NCBI GenBank assembly: GCA_026874595.1
Contig: JAPPUL010000079.1
Span: 615,001-679,000 of the forward strand
Reading direction: 5' to 3'
DNA: 64,000 bases
Source of the DNA: Sipunculus nudus
Lineage: Eukaryota; Annelida; Sipuncula; Golfingiida; Sipunculidae
Shown: piece after piece, positions 17,411 through 26,308 of the stretch
Layout: every line of letters starts with the position of its first letter
Position numbering within the stretch: the first letter of the stretch is position 1
Translations under genes and position numbers: made by a program
The notes under the pieces: model-generated
What the model saw: the letters and a program-made list of their open reading frames with translations, nothing else
Told to the model about the DNA's origin: nothing
The model's database searches: none

Positions 17411-19084
17411 TTAGCTTAGTACTATATTTATCATTTTTTCTGTTGCCTCAATAGCCGATAACATTTGATCAGAATCCACCCCTTTTGTCTTAAAGCTTTT
17501 TCCATCCTGCTCCCACGTTATTGTCGTTTGTACCAACGCATCGGTATTCCCTCCCGGCGGTATCACTACTGCATAATCTTTTAACTTCGGCAGCTTTATA
17601 TCAAACGCCTTGGCTAACGTCTTAATTGCCCTCATAAATCCATCATAACCCCCATCCCCAGACGACGTCTCTTGCATAATCTTGCCCTTATATTCAACGC
17701 TTACTGTTGCCATCGGCCTTAGATTTGTACTCGTAACCACCACTGCCGAGTTTATCTTAAATATTCGTTCTATCTTTGTATCTAGCACATCTCCTATTAT
17801 ATACGGTAGTTCGTCTGCCGTTATAAGTTCTTTTTTATCGCCAAGCTCTACCACCTTCTTTAACACCTTCTCCTTCTCTTCCTCATTAAGACTTATATTT
17901 AATTCCTTTAAATTATTTTCAAGACTTGCCTTCCCCGATAACTTCCCTAGAGCGTACTTTCGCCTACGTCCAAAACGCTCCGGCAACAAACTACTTACAT
18001 ATAAATCCCCTTTCAAATCCCCATCCGCATGTAATCCCGCTGTTTGGGTATATACATTATCTCCTATAATCGGCTTGTTTGATGCAAGCCGCTGCCCCGA
18101 ATATATCTCCACCTCCCGACTTACTTTTGAAAGCGCAAGCTCGTTTATATTTGTTCGTACGTTAAGATTATTTGTTCTAAAATCCTTTATTGATACCACC
18201 ACTTCGTCTAAAGGCGCATTCCCTGCTCGCTCTCCCATCCCGTTCACTGTCAAATGTACTCCCTTTACTCCTCCCTCTATTGCTGATAATGTGTTTGCTG
18301 TCCCAAGACCATAATCATTGTGTCCATGAAAATCAAAATGCCTGCCTTCGTACCTATTAACCAGACTCTTTATCATATCCTTTGTCTCTGTCGGATACAA
18401 TATTCCTAATGTGTCCGGGAGCATGAAACGACTTATCCCTATATCTCCTAAATTGTCTAAAACATAGTGCACATAGTCTCTTGAGTTTCTCATCCCGCTT
18501 GACCAGTCTTCTAGATAGATATTTACGCAAAGACCTTTGTCTTTTGCATACGATACTGTACGCCTTACGTCTGCAACATGCTCTTCTGCGCTCTTTTTTA
18601 TCTGCTGCTCAACATGCTTTCTTGAACCCTTCATTAACAAGTTTATCGTATTTCCCCCTACCGACATTATCCAGTCTACCGATTTAGCGTAATCTACAAA
18701 ACCCAATATCTCAACCTTTTCTACCATCCCCTCGCCACCCTCTCCTTTCGCCCACTCCAATATCCCGCAAGCCGCCTCACGCTCCCCCTCTGATACTCGT
18801 GCACTGCATATCTCAAGCCTATCTACTTGTAGCTCTTCTAACAACATCCTCCCTATTGCTCGCTTTTCTGATATGCTATACGCCACCCCCATCATTTGTT
18901 CTCCATCTCGTAAGGTCGTATCCATTACTTCTATCACATTCTCCCCTTCTCCTCCCTTGCCTATAAACCTTTTTTCCGACCTTATTCCTTTTACCCCGCC
19001 TTTTACCCCGCCTTTTACTCCTTCCTTTACTCCTTCCTTTACTCCTTCCTTTACTCCTTCCTTTACTCCGCCTTGTTCTGCCAT
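17411..19084 (-). CDS. cimA: (R)-citramalate synthase
   Basis: Condenses pyruvate with acetyl-CoA to citramalate, the entry to threonine-independent isoleucine synthesis. The 557 residues comprise a DRE-TIM catalytic barrel (TTLRDGEQ, HGHNDYGLGTANTLSAI, GERAGNAPLDEVV) and a C-terminal LeuA-type allosteric domain (EGDGGYDG-like SSGDGGYDGFMRAI, IPPGGNTDALVQT). The protein tracks Leptospira CimA closely from memory. It shares LDVTLRDGEQ-type, ILGFVD, NLLxKG and NIYLEDWS blocks, the last two holding residues reported to set pyruvate preference there. Hence CimA rather than LeuA. Oddly, the first 35 residues are a VKEG/VKGG tandem repeat absent from the family, so a start after the repeat (none with ATG) or a dispensable extension is possible. 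Confidence 0.85.
   Translation of the reverse strand: MAEQGGVKEGVKEGVKEGVKEGVKGGVKGGVKGIRSEKRFIGKGGEGENVIEVMDTTLRDGEQMMGVAYSISEKRAIGRMLLEELQVDRLEICSARVSEGEREAACGILEWAKGEGGEGMVEKVEILGFVDYAKSVDWIMSVGGNTINLLMKGSRKHVEQQIKKSAEEHVADVRRTVSYAKDKGLCVNIYLEDWSSGMRNSRDYVHYVLDNLGDIGISRFMLPDTLGILYPTETKDMIKSLVNRYEGRHFDFHGHNDYGLGTANTLSAIEGGVKGVHLTVNGMGERAGNAPLDEVVVSIKDFRTNNLNVRTNINELALSKVSREVEIYSGQRLASNKPIIGDNVYTQTAGLHADGDLKGDLYVSSLLPERFGRRRKYALGKLSGKASLENNLKELNISLNEEEKEKVLKKVVELGDKKELITADELPYIIGDVLDTKIERIFKINSAVVVTSTNLRPMATVSVEYKGKIMQETSSGDGGYDGFMRAIKTLAKAFDIKLPKLKDYAVVIPPGGNTDALVQTTITWEQDGKSFKTKGVDSDQMLSAIEATEKMINIVLS
18986..19072. repeat. 12-bp coding minisatellite at the cimA 5' end
   Basis: On the plus strand the unit is CTTTACTCCTTC (four near-perfect copies), flanked by diverged CTTTTACCCCGC units. 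In the cimA frame each unit encodes VKEG or VKGG. Copy-number change would keep the frame. Confidence 0.88.
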
Positions 19085-19236
19085 ATGTTTTCTCTCTTTT
19101 TATTTATTATAAATTTCTATAGCTTTTTTTCTATATGTTTTGTTATCTTTTAAGCCTTTTTATAGTATATAAGGTATATATAAGAATATTATATTTTAAT
19201 CATTTATTGTTTACATATTAAATTTATTGCCTAGTT

Positions 19237-21060
19237 ATGCATAAGCTCATACGGAATAACTTCTTTACTCTTAAAGAAAAGGGTGTTTTATTTTCACAAG
19301 CTCAGATCAATAAGTATAATAAATCCAATAATAAGTTTATTAAAACCTCTTTTGCTAAAAATTCCCTCCCCACATTCACTTATAACCACATCTATATTCA
19401 TAGCAAGTATGACCCTGTAAAAGAGGCTAAGAAATTTGTTAATATCTCTTCCGACTATAACCTAATTGTTATTATCGGATTTGGCTTTGCTTACCACATC
19501 AAAGAAACTTTAGCTCAGATAAAAGCTTTTTCAAAGCCTTCTGTCGATAATATTAATATCGCCGTCTTTGAACATGAGTCCAATATCTTAATTAATGCTG
19601 CTCATCATGTTGACCTTAGCTTTTTAAACGACAAAAGAATTGTTTTATTTATTGGTACGCAATGTTGGAACTCTTTTCTTTTATCTCTTTATAAAGATAA
19701 ATATTATAACAAAATTCAAATAGTTTTTTTAGAAAATCATTACCGTTTATTTAAGCTTATTTATGACCCGCTGATTAATAACATAAACTCTTATTCTAAA
19801 CAATTAGTTCAAGACCTTTTTACCAAAACTTATTTCCAAAAGCTTTGGCTTAAAAATAATATTTATAACTTTTCCAATATCTTCTCTCACAAAGATATTT
19901 CTAGCATCTTTAACAAGTTTTATAACTTAGCTACTTTAATCGTTTCTGCTGGGCCTTCGCTTAATAACTCTCTTTCTCAAATCCAAAAAATCCAAAATTA
20001 CATCTTTATAATAACTACTGATACCGCCCTGCCTACTCTCATAAATGCTAACATATATCCAGACTTTATAATAGCACTAGATTCTCAAATCCATAACCTA
20101 AAAGACTTTACCGCCACTCCCAAATATCCCGCATTACGCAATGTCTCCATTATATATTCTCTTTCTACTAATTCTGCAATACCTAATTGGAACCTTCCAT
20201 ATAATAACAATTTCTATTTCGCAACTCACGAAGACAATACCAAAGACTCTTTCCTTCATTGGCTTTATAAACACTTTAACTTTAGCATTTCTTTTATTAA
20301 TACTGGTTCCTCTGTTTCAACTTGTGCCCTTGAAATCGCTCGCCTGCTCGGATTCTCTTCCATTACACTAGTCGGGCAGGACCTTGCTTATTCTAATAAT
20401 ATCACGCATGCTAAAGATAGTGCAATATATCAGAATTTCCTCTTTCACAAGCAATCTAAGTTTAATACTATTAATACTCTCTTCTATAGACTCACCCTAC
20501 AAAGAAACCCCTTTACTATTGGCAATGTCAAAACCGATTTCGTACTTGATAACCTGCTAAAATGGCTTGCTGATTATGCCGGCATCTATAACAAAGACAA
20601 TAATCTTATCTATAACGCAACTAAACATGGTCGCAACATCCCAAGCATTACCAATATCACTTTGGATAACGAAAGCTCAACATTGCTAAAAGAGAAAGAT
20701 AAAACCATTATTAAAAAGAATATTTTAGAACATACTAAACATAAAAATAAAGATATCATGATAAAGAAAATAACTCCACTCCTAAACAACTTGCTCAATA
20801 CCCTTTTAAGATTTAAATACTTACTTAATATCCAAAATACACAAAATATTAAAAACGATATTATTATTAAAGCACAGCTGCAGCTTGAAAATGAGTTCCC
20901 TTTTATGAAAGCTATTATAGATAACTCGATTATTAAACAAAATATAAAGTCTGGAAACTACATCAACATAGCGTCCTTGAAAAACGACATTAGCGCAATT
21001 ATTAAAAGTCTTAAAAAACTCTTACATAAGCTAAACTCTTTTCACACTCCCATTAATTAA
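19237..21060 (+). CDS. MptE-like/Maf (motility-associated factor) family protein
   Basis: A 607-residue cytoplasmic protein of the DUF115/MptE-like family. In flagellated bacteria these are motility accessory factors, often near flagellin glycosylation genes. The signature block is LIVSAGPSLNNSLSQIQ (about residue 232), then TTDTALPTLINANIYPDFIIALDSQ-type sequence and TGSSVSTCALEIARLLGF, LVGQDLAYS. Spirochaetes commonly carry it, and it may act on flagellin or FlaA. The ATG at 19237 has no clear ribosome site. The coding strand is C-rich and G-poor (at 20041-20160 I counted 32 C and 9 G), opposite to most neighbours. It is divergent from cimA. The name rests on this motif block; a sugar-transfer role is inference. 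Confidence 0.75.
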   Translation: MHKLIRNNFFTLKEKGVLFSQAQINKYNKSNNKFIKTSFAKNSLPTFTYNHIYIHSKYDPVKEAKKFVNISSDYNLIVIIGFGFAYHIKETLAQIKAFSKPSVDNINIAVFEHESNILINAAHHVDLSFLNDKRIVLFIGTQCWNSFLLSLYKDKYYNKIQIVFLENHYRLFKLIYDPLINNINSYSKQLVQDLFTKTYFQKLWLKNNIYNFSNIFSHKDISSIFNKFYNLATLIVSAGPSLNNSLSQIQKIQNYIFIITTDTALPTLINANIYPDFIIALDSQIHNLKDFTATPKYPALRNVSIIYSLSTNSAIPNWNLPYNNNFYFATHEDNTKDSFLHWLYKHFNFSISFINTGSSVSTCALEIARLLGFSSITLVGQDLAYSNNITHAKDSAIYQNFLFHKQSKFNTINTLFYRLTLQRNPFTIGNVKTDFVLDNLLKWLADYAGIYNKDNNLIYNATKHGRNIPSITNITLDNESSTLLKEKDKTIIKKNILEHTKHKNKDIMIKKITPLLNNLLNTLLRFKYLLNIQNTQNIKNDIIIKAQLQLENEFPFMKAIIDNSIIKQNIKSGNYINIASLKNDISAIIKSLKKLLHKLNSFHTPIN

Positions 21061-21228
21061 CAAAACAAACCCTAAAATATATACCCTTACTTCAAATTAC
21101 ATGTTCATTGTATTATATTTAATACTTAGATCGTTTCCTTAAGAATACATAATCTTATTTTTCAATCTTTAAATAAGCTAACCTACAAGGAACGCTCTTT
21201 TTAAGTTGATATATGGTCGTTATTTTTT

Positions 21229-21260
21229 AAGTATGACATGCTTATTTAAAGTATGTCATG
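21229..21260. promoter_or_regulatory. Paired ATGACAT/ATGTCAT site upstream of carD
   Basis: AAGTATGACATG (21229-21240) and AAGTATGTCATG (21249-21260) form a near-direct repeat 20 bases apart. At the same time ATGACAT and ATGTCAT form an inverted pair with a 13-base spacer. The phasing of about two helical turns fits a dimeric regulator site about 100 bases before carD. The role is inferred. Confidence 0.4.
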
Positions 21261-21356
21261 ACCTTTATCTTCTTCTTTTTTAGTGAGTATCATTTATTTG
21301 GTAGTTTTCTATATTTTGTTTTGTCAATTTAAAATAATAATTAAAGGATAAAGCGT

Positions 21357-21908
21357 ATGTACAGCGTCGGAACTAAGGTCGTTTACCCTATTCACGGGAT
21401 AGGTGAAATTAAGGGTATTGAAGAACAACTTATTCTTGGACAAACACGAAAGTATTATGTTCTTGAACTTTTAAATAGTAGCATGAAAGTTATGTTACCT
21501 TGCGATTGTAATGACAATGATAAAGTAAGGCTTAGGACTATTGCCGACAAAAAAGAGATTATTAAAGCTGTTTCTATACTTGAAAATGAGCAGAATAATA
21601 TTACCCTCTCTGATAACTGGCGTGAGCGCTATACTTACAACTCTGACAAACTTAAAGAAGGCTCTTTTCTTGGCATTGCTGAGGTGATTAGTAATTTGTC
21701 CTCAAGGCAAAATTGTAACTCTATATCCAATTCTGAAAAGAAATTGCTTAGAAATGCTATGAACCTTATAAGCGACGAAATTGCTTTTGCTACAAGTCAA
21801 AGTAAGTCAAAAGTTGAAAATATGCTTAATAACATTTTAACAAAGACAAAAACAGACGACGATACAAAAAATGAAATACTCAAAATGATTAATAACAAGG
21901 ATTTATAG
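21357..21908 (+). CDS. CarD/CdnL-family transcription regulator
   Basis: A 183-residue regulator that binds the RNA polymerase beta subunit and stabilises open promoter complexes. The N-terminal CarD/TRCF Tudor-like domain is clear: MYSVGTKVVYPIHGIGEIKGIEE, then KYYVLELLNSSMKVMLPC. A helical C-terminal DNA-binding part follows (SDNWRERYTYNSDKLKEG, VISNLSSRQ). Ribosome site AAAGGA precedes the ATG. The order carD - PIN/TRAM - ispD is a recurring bacterial cluster. The next gene starts 32 bases downstream, so an operon is likely. Confidence 0.88.
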   Translation: MYSVGTKVVYPIHGIGEIKGIEEQLILGQTRKYYVLELLNSSMKVMLPCDCNDNDKVRLRTIADKKEIIKAVSILENEQNNITLSDNWRERYTYNSDKLKEGSFLGIAEVISNLSSRQNCNSISNSEKKLLRNAMNLISDEIAFATSQSKSKVENMLNNILTKTKTDDDTKNEILKMINNKDL

Positions 21909-21940
21909 TTTTGCTTGTCCTTAAATAAACAGAGGATATT

Positions 21941-22921
21941 ATGTTATTTAGAATTGCTGTTTTACTTTTAATAACTCTCTTTGCTTTTGTTATCGGATAC
22001 AATACAAATGCAACATACTTTAATATTAAGGCATATGTTGTATATCCTATACTTGCAGCCATTATTACGAGTCTTTTTATATGGCTTGAAATTACTGCGC
22101 ACAGAGCAAAGGGAAGAAAATTACTCTTTGGCTCAATAGGGCTTTTAATAGGACTTTTAATAGGTCACTTCTTAGGTTCTGCGTTTGTAAAGATAGGGGG
22201 CTTGTCAGATGAGTTTGTAAGTATTTTTGAGCTTGTAATGGCCTATTTTGTGTTTACGTTAACTTGGCTTAAAGAGCCTGATATCGCTTTTAACTCTACT
22301 TCTAAAGCAAAGCCTGAGGAAAAGTTAAAGCATAAAATATTAGATACTAGCGTTATTATAGATGGCAGGATATTTGATATTGCCGAGACTGGCTTTCTTG
22401 AAGGGATTCTTATAATTCCTAAGTTCGTATTAAATGAGTTACACCAAGTTGCCGACTCCTCAGACCCCTTAAAACGAAACCGCGGAAGGCGAGGACTTGA
22501 TATATTAAACAAATTAAAGGCAAGTAAAAAAGCCATAATTCGTATAACTGAAGAGGATTTTGTTGATACTCCCGAGGTTGACAGTAAGCTTTTAAAACTT
22601 GCTTTGCAATATGGGAATGCTGCTATTGTTACTAATGACTTTAATTTAAACAAAGTTGCTGAGTTTCAAGGAGTACAGATTTTAAACATTAACGAACTTA
22701 CGAATGCTGTTAAGCCTGTACTACTCCCTAACGAAGAAATAAAGATAACTGTAGTTAAAGAAGGTAAAGATCATCATCAGGGCATTGGATATCTTGACGA
22801 TGGGACTATGATCGTAGTTGACAACGGTAAAAGTCATATAGGACGTGATGTTAAAGTTATTGTAACTAGTATATTACAAACGCCTGCAGGTAGAATGATT
22901 TTCACCCAACTTACGCACTAA
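21941..22921 (+). CDS. PIN/TRAM domain membrane protein (YacL-like)
   Basis: A 326-residue protein. Four hydrophobic segments (about residues 1-110) are followed by a PIN nuclease-like domain and a C-terminal TRAM RNA-binding domain ([19 protein letters not shown]). The PIN domain has acidic residues at [14 protein letters not shown], ...[18 protein letters not shown] and [13 protein letters not shown]. Matches YacL/PilT-N-type proteins found next to carD and ispD in many bacteria. The acidic residues expected for a metal-dependent RNase site are present, but the substrate is unknown. It is followed by a strong alternative-hairpin region before ispD. Confidence 0.85.
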   Translation: MLFRIAVLLLITLFAFVIGYNTNATYFNIKAYVVYPILAAIITSLFIWLEITAHRAKGRKLLFGSIGLLIGLLIGHFLGSAFVKIGGLSDEFVSIFELVMAYFVFTLTWLKEPDIAFNSTSKAKPEEKLKHKILDTSVIIDGRIFDIAETGFLEGILIIPKFVLNELHQVADSSDPLKRNRGRRGLDILNKLKASKKAIIRITEEDFVDTPEVDSKLLKLALQYGNAAIVTNDFNLNKVAEFQGVQILNINELTNAVKPVLLPNEEIKITVVKEGKDHHQGIGYLDDGTMIVVDNGKSHIGRDVKVIVTSILQTPAGRMIFTQLTH

Positions 22922-22939
22922 AAGTAGCTTTATAATTAG

Positions 22940-22989
22940 TTTAGTTCTATTAATAGTAATATTAATAGAACTGAAAATAGAACTAAAAC
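22940..22989. promoter_or_regulatory. Alternative stem-loops between PIN/TRAM gene and ispD
   Basis: AGTTCTATTAATA (22943-22955) pairs perfectly over 13 bp with 22960-22972 around loop GTAA. A third arm, AATAGAACTAAAAC (22976-22989), can pair instead with the same left arm. Two mutually exclusive hairpins in a 100-base leader before ispD suggest attenuation or transcript-end processing. Only the pairing is seen directly. Confidence 0.6.
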
Positions 22990-23024
22990 TTTTTAGCTTA
23001 TTTGCAATTACAAATATAAAATAC

Positions 23025-23762
23025 ATGCAATATAAAAATGCTTTTGTAATACTACTTGCGTCAGGGTCTGGCAAAAGGCTTGCAGCAGAGACTAAAAAAC
23101 AGTTTGTATTGCTTGGGAAGGTTCCTTTATTTTTATGGTCTTTACAAACTTTTCTTGCCAATCAAGAACTTAATAAGCTAAACACAAAGATTATACTTGT
23201 AATAAGTCCTGGCGATTATTATGCTTTTACAAGTTCAATTTATAGCCATATTAGCAAAGAACTTACGAGCAATCGTCTTTTCATTGTGGAAGGGAGCAGC
23301 ATAAGTAGAAATATGTCAGTTTATAATGGACTTAAACATATTCAAAACCAAAACCCAAATAGTATTGTACTGATACATGACTCAGCAAGACCTTTTATAA
23401 ACCATAACGATATTAAAAATCTATTAAAGGCTTTGTATAAATATCCTTCAGTTACACTAGCATACCCTCTTACAGATACAATCAAAAAGCTACAGCATAA
23501 TAATACATTAATTAAAAAACATCTTGATAGAAAACACCACGTCGGGATACTTACGCCGCAAGGATTTCACTTAAACACTATAACAAAAGCATATCTTGAG
23601 TATGCAAAAAAACCATACCCTGCAACAGATGACACAACTATAGTTCAAGCAATAGGACAAGATACTAGCATTATAATAGGCTCAAAAACCAATTTCAAAA
23701 TAACCACTAAAGAAGATCTTGCCTTTGCAAACTATATGATAAAACAAAACTATCTTAGTTAA
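23025..23762 (+). CDS. ispD: 2-C-methyl-D-erythritol 4-phosphate cytidylyltransferase
   Basis: Third step of the MEP isoprenoid pathway: transfers CMP to MEP. The nucleotide-binding start LLASGSGKRLAAETKKQF is diagnostic, followed by FIVEGSSISRNMSVYNGL, LIHDSARPFI, ITPQGFHLNTI-type (ILTPQGF) and DDTTIVQ. The 245-residue length is slightly long but normal. The usual partner ispF does not follow; the next gene is on the other strand. Start ATG 23025 lies after the alternative-hairpin leader. A 19-bp imperfect duplication spans its stop codon. Confidence 0.92.
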   Translation: MQYKNAFVILLASGSGKRLAAETKKQFVLLGKVPLFLWSLQTFLANQELNKLNTKIILVISPGDYYAFTSSIYSHISKELTSNRLFIVEGSSISRNMSVYNGLKHIQNQNPNSIVLIHDSARPFINHNDIKNLLKALYKYPSVTLAYPLTDTIKKLQHNNTLIKKHLDRKHHVGILTPQGFHLNTITKAYLEYAKKPYPATDDTTIVQAIGQDTSIIIGSKTNFKITTKEDLAFANYMIKQNYLS

Positions 23763-23788
23763 GCTCCCTTATCTTAGTCAGCATCCCT
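23751..23788. repeat. 19-bp imperfect tandem duplication spanning the ispD stop
   Basis: TATCTTAGTTAAGCTCCCT (23751-23769) and TATCTTAGTCAGCATCCCT (23770-23788), 15 of 19 identical. The ispD TAA (23760-23762) is in the first copy. Confidence 0.75.
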
Positions 23789-23811
23789 TAATAGAGTTTC
23801 CTTTAGAGTTT
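23786..23811. repeat. 12-14-bp tandem duplication spanning the sigma factor stop
   Basis: Read on the minus strand: AAACTCTAAAGG followed directly by AAACTCTATTAAGG. The sigma gene stop TAA (23803-23805) is in the first copy. Confidence 0.75.
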
Positions 23812-24687
23812 AAGAAAAGATTTTAGCGCCTGGCTCCGTGAGGGATGTCTTAATCTACGTATCGCCTTCTTTTCTATCTGTCTTATTCTCTCTTTCGTAA
23901 GGTTAAATTTGCTACCTATATCTTTTAAGGACAGAGGGTCTATCCCCCCCAAACCATATCTTAACCTTATTACTGCTTGTTCTTTATCTGATAAGGTCTC
24001 AAGCGATCTTGATATAGTCTCTTTAAGCGAAACATCTACAAGCTTTTCTTCTGGTTCCTTAAAATTACTATCTCTTATAAGCTCTGATAAGTATCTTTCT
24101 TTCTTATCAAATACAATAGGAGCATCAAGAGACACATAATCTCTTGATGCATTTAGTATGTCAGATACACTATGCTCTTCTATATCCAGGGCTGTTGCTA
24201 TCTCACAGTTTGTAAGATCTGTATTTTTAAGCTGCTCTTTTTCTTTTTTAAGCTTTTCTATCTGCATTAATTGATTTGCTCTATTTAAAGGCAGTCTTAT
24301 TAATTTTGTCTTTTCAGATAAAGCTTTTAGTATCGATTGTTTTATCCACCATACAGCATATGATATGAAATGATAACCCTTTCTATAATCAAATTTATCT
24401 GCCGCTGTTATAAGCCCCATATTCCCTTCGCTGATTAAATCTATTAACGGTAAGCCTCGCTTTTGATACTTCTTGGCAATATTAACAACAAAACGCAAGT
24501 TAGCTCGAATTAACTTACCTCTTGATATTTTACACCCTTCAAAAGCTTCTTTTGCGTACAATCCCTCCTCTTCACGTGTTAATAACTTTACTTTGTCTAT
24601 TTCCATTAAATATTGGGCAAGTGGTCCCTCGTAAGCTAGGTCCTTCATGGTACCCTTGTCCTTAAGTTTAGTTTGAGTTCTACCCAT
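23803..24687 (-). CDS. RNA polymerase sigma-70 family factor (RpoD/RpoS type)
   Basis: A sigma factor with regions 1.2 (DLAYEGPLAQYLMEI), 2 (RANLRFVVNIAKKYQKRG, DLISEGNMGLITAADKFD, FISYAVWWIKQSILKAL), 3 and 4 (RLRYGLGG, SLKDIGSKFNLTKERIRQIE, RLRHPSR). It is about 295 residues, lacks a long region 1.1, and is of the size of group 2 factors; whether it is the primary or an alternative factor cannot be told here. I start at ATG 24687, ten bases after AGGAG, rather than the upstream ATG at 24720. A TTGACA-N17-TTTAAT promoter lies upstream at 24858-24886. It is convergent with ispD; the two stop codons are 41 bases apart. Confidence 0.88.
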   Translation of the reverse strand: MGRTQTKLKDKGTMKDLAYEGPLAQYLMEIDKVKLLTREEEGLYAKEAFEGCKISRGKLIRANLRFVVNIAKKYQKRGLPLIDLISEGNMGLITAADKFDYRKGYHFISYAVWWIKQSILKALSEKTKLIRLPLNRANQLMQIEKLKKEKEQLKNTDLTNCEIATALDIEEHSVSDILNASRDYVSLDAPIVFDKKERYLSELIRDSNFKEPEEKLVDVSLKETISRSLETLSDKEQAVIRLRYGLGGIDPLSLKDIGSKFNLTKERIRQIEKKAIRRLRHPSRSQALKSFLKL

Positions 24688-24857
24688 ACAAATATCTCTC
24701 CTGCCAAATTGTGCATTCATTAATTGTCTTTATTAAACTGAAAACCCCTTTAAGCATTAGCTATAGCATATAGTAACTCCATTTTTACTACACCTTTTTT
24801 TTTATAAAGCCATCATCTTTTTTTTGTTTGCTACATTTTTTACCGGAAGTGGTTTTT

Positions 24858-24886
24858 ATTAAACACTATTTTCTTCACTTTGTCAA
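24858..24886 (-). promoter_or_regulatory. Sigma-70 promoter for the sigma factor gene
   Basis: On the minus strand: TTGACA (24886-24881), 17-base spacer, TTTAAT (24863-24858). The consensus -35 and spacing are good. The site directly follows the upstream gene's stop and gives a leader of about 160 bases before ATG 24687. Confidence 0.65.
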
Positions 24887-24893
24887 GTTAATT

Positions 24894-26198
24894 TTAGTTT
24901 TTTCTTTCTAAAAAAAATCTTCTATTTTCTCTTTCAAGATCAAATATTTTTTCATAAACTCTAACTTTTACATCTGTAGTCATTTGCAACCTTCTCTTCA
25001 TAACATCATGACAGGTACTTAAAAATTTATCAAATAAATATTCTTGATATTCTATATTACTACCCCATATGAACGATGGTATATATTTAGAATATAAACT
25101 CACCCCAAAATATATATTTACTCCAAAACCTAAAACCGTGCCCGTTGTAAGTAATGAGCCTATCCCAAGTTTGCTATGATCTCCTATATAAGAGCCTACC
25201 TTAACAAGGCCTGTTCTAACCTCATTCTCACCAGGATACAAAAGCCGTACCTCGCTGTAATTGTTCTTTAAATTACTTGTAGTCGTTAAAGCACCCATAT
25301 TAACATATTCTCCTATGTATGAATGCCCTATAAAGCCTTCGTGACTCTTATTACTATAATCATGCATTATTGTACTCTCAAGCTCACCTCCCACTTTGCA
25401 ATAGTTGCCTATAGTCGTTCCACTACCAATCTTAACACTTTTTAGTTGACTTCCCTTGCCTATGTAACATGGACCCTCAAGTAAACTAAACGGCTTTATT
25501 ATTACTCCTTCTTCAACTAGTATTGGACCGCTTTCTGTTATGAAATGTACACCAGGATATATCTTTGCTCCCTCTTTTATATGTAAATCACAAGCATTGC
25601 CACTTAACGTAATACCAGAATGTCCTAAAACATCAAAAAACCCTTCATTTGAAGTTCCAATATAAGATATATCTTCTAGCAAAGCATTTGAATTATTCTC
25701 CACAAGATCAAAAAGATAGTTTATCCTTTTGCCACCAAAATCACGCCTTACCACCTTAAGAGAAAGCCTTTTAACATACTCCAAAAGTCCATCACGTTTG
25801 AAAAATAAAGCCTTATTAAAGCCTTGCAATAAAGATCCCAAAACCTTAAAACATATTACCTCCTCATTGCCTACATAATCCCCTAAAGCATCTCCCTCCC
25901 CCAAATACACTTCATTACAGTTTATAGCTGGCTTTTTATTCAAATGTAGGTTGGCTTTAATAAATAAATATTCTTCGTCTGGCAAAACCATTTCAAAAGA
26001 AAATGGCTCAAGCTCTCTAAACCCCTCAACAAGATAATCTCTTATAACATGTTTAAAGGTTACGTCATCCTCAAGGAAAAGTCGTTTTATTCTGTCAAGT
26101 AATGTTCCTACACCTGTTTTAACTAGACATACAGGTCGGCTTAAGGTTATAGGATAAAGCTTGTCGTAGGTAAAGTCCTCATATAATACTATAATCAT
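24894..26198 (-). CDS. Alternative GlmU-like sugar nucleotidyltransferase/acetyltransferase
   Basis: A 434-residue protein of the alternative bacterial GlmU type, a putative UDP-GlcNAc synthesis enzyme for peptidoglycan and other envelope sugars. The N-terminal part is a divergent nucleotidyltransferase (VLYEDFTYDKLYPITLSRP, residues 4-22, then VGTLLDRIKRLF). The C-terminal half is a left-handed beta-helix of hexapeptide repeats (IYPGVHFITESGPILVEEG, VKIGSGTTIGNYCKVGGELE, HSYIGEYVNMGALTTTSNL, YIGDHSKLGIGSLLTTGTVL). The last about 60 residues are helical. Typical GlmU signatures (LAAGxGTRM) are absent, hence the alternative family. It is preceded by tRNA-Asp on the same strand. Confidence 0.78.
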   Translation of the reverse strand: MIIVLYEDFTYDKLYPITLSRPVCLVKTGVGTLLDRIKRLFLEDDVTFKHVIRDYLVEGFRELEPFSFEMVLPDEEYLFIKANLHLNKKPAINCNEVYLGEGDALGDYVGNEEVICFKVLGSLLQGFNKALFFKRDGLLEYVKRLSLKVVRRDFGGKRINYLFDLVENNSNALLEDISYIGTSNEGFFDVLGHSGITLSGNACDLHIKEGAKIYPGVHFITESGPILVEEGVIIKPFSLLEGPCYIGKGSQLKSVKIGSGTTIGNYCKVGGELESTIMHDYSNKSHEGFIGHSYIGEYVNMGALTTTSNLKNNYSEVRLLYPGENEVRTGLVKVGSYIGDHSKLGIGSLLTTGTVLGFGVNIYFGVSLYSKYIPSFIWGSNIEYQEYLFDKFLSTCHDVMKRRLQMTTDVKVRVYEKIFDLERENRRFFLERKN

Positions 26199-26234
26199 AA
26201 AACTACTCTTTAAAAGAGCACATATCCAATAAAA

Positions 26235-26308
26235 CGGGAGTGACGGGACTTGAACCCGCGACCTCTGCCTTGACAGGGCAGCGTTCTAACCAGCTGAACT
26301 ACACCCCC
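26235..26308 (-). tRNA. tRNA-Asp (GTC)
   Basis: A 74-nt cloverleaf. Acceptor GGGGGTG pairs with CACTCCC (one G-U), discriminator G. The anticodon stem-loop CTGCC-CTGTCAA-GGCAG gives anticodon GTC, and the T loop TTCAAGT is standard. CCA is not encoded. Confidence 0.95.

Noticed and set aside
17682-18314. 210-codon plus-strand ORF inside cimA
   Set aside because: Antisense shadow of a conserved enzyme, low-complexity Ser/Phe composition.
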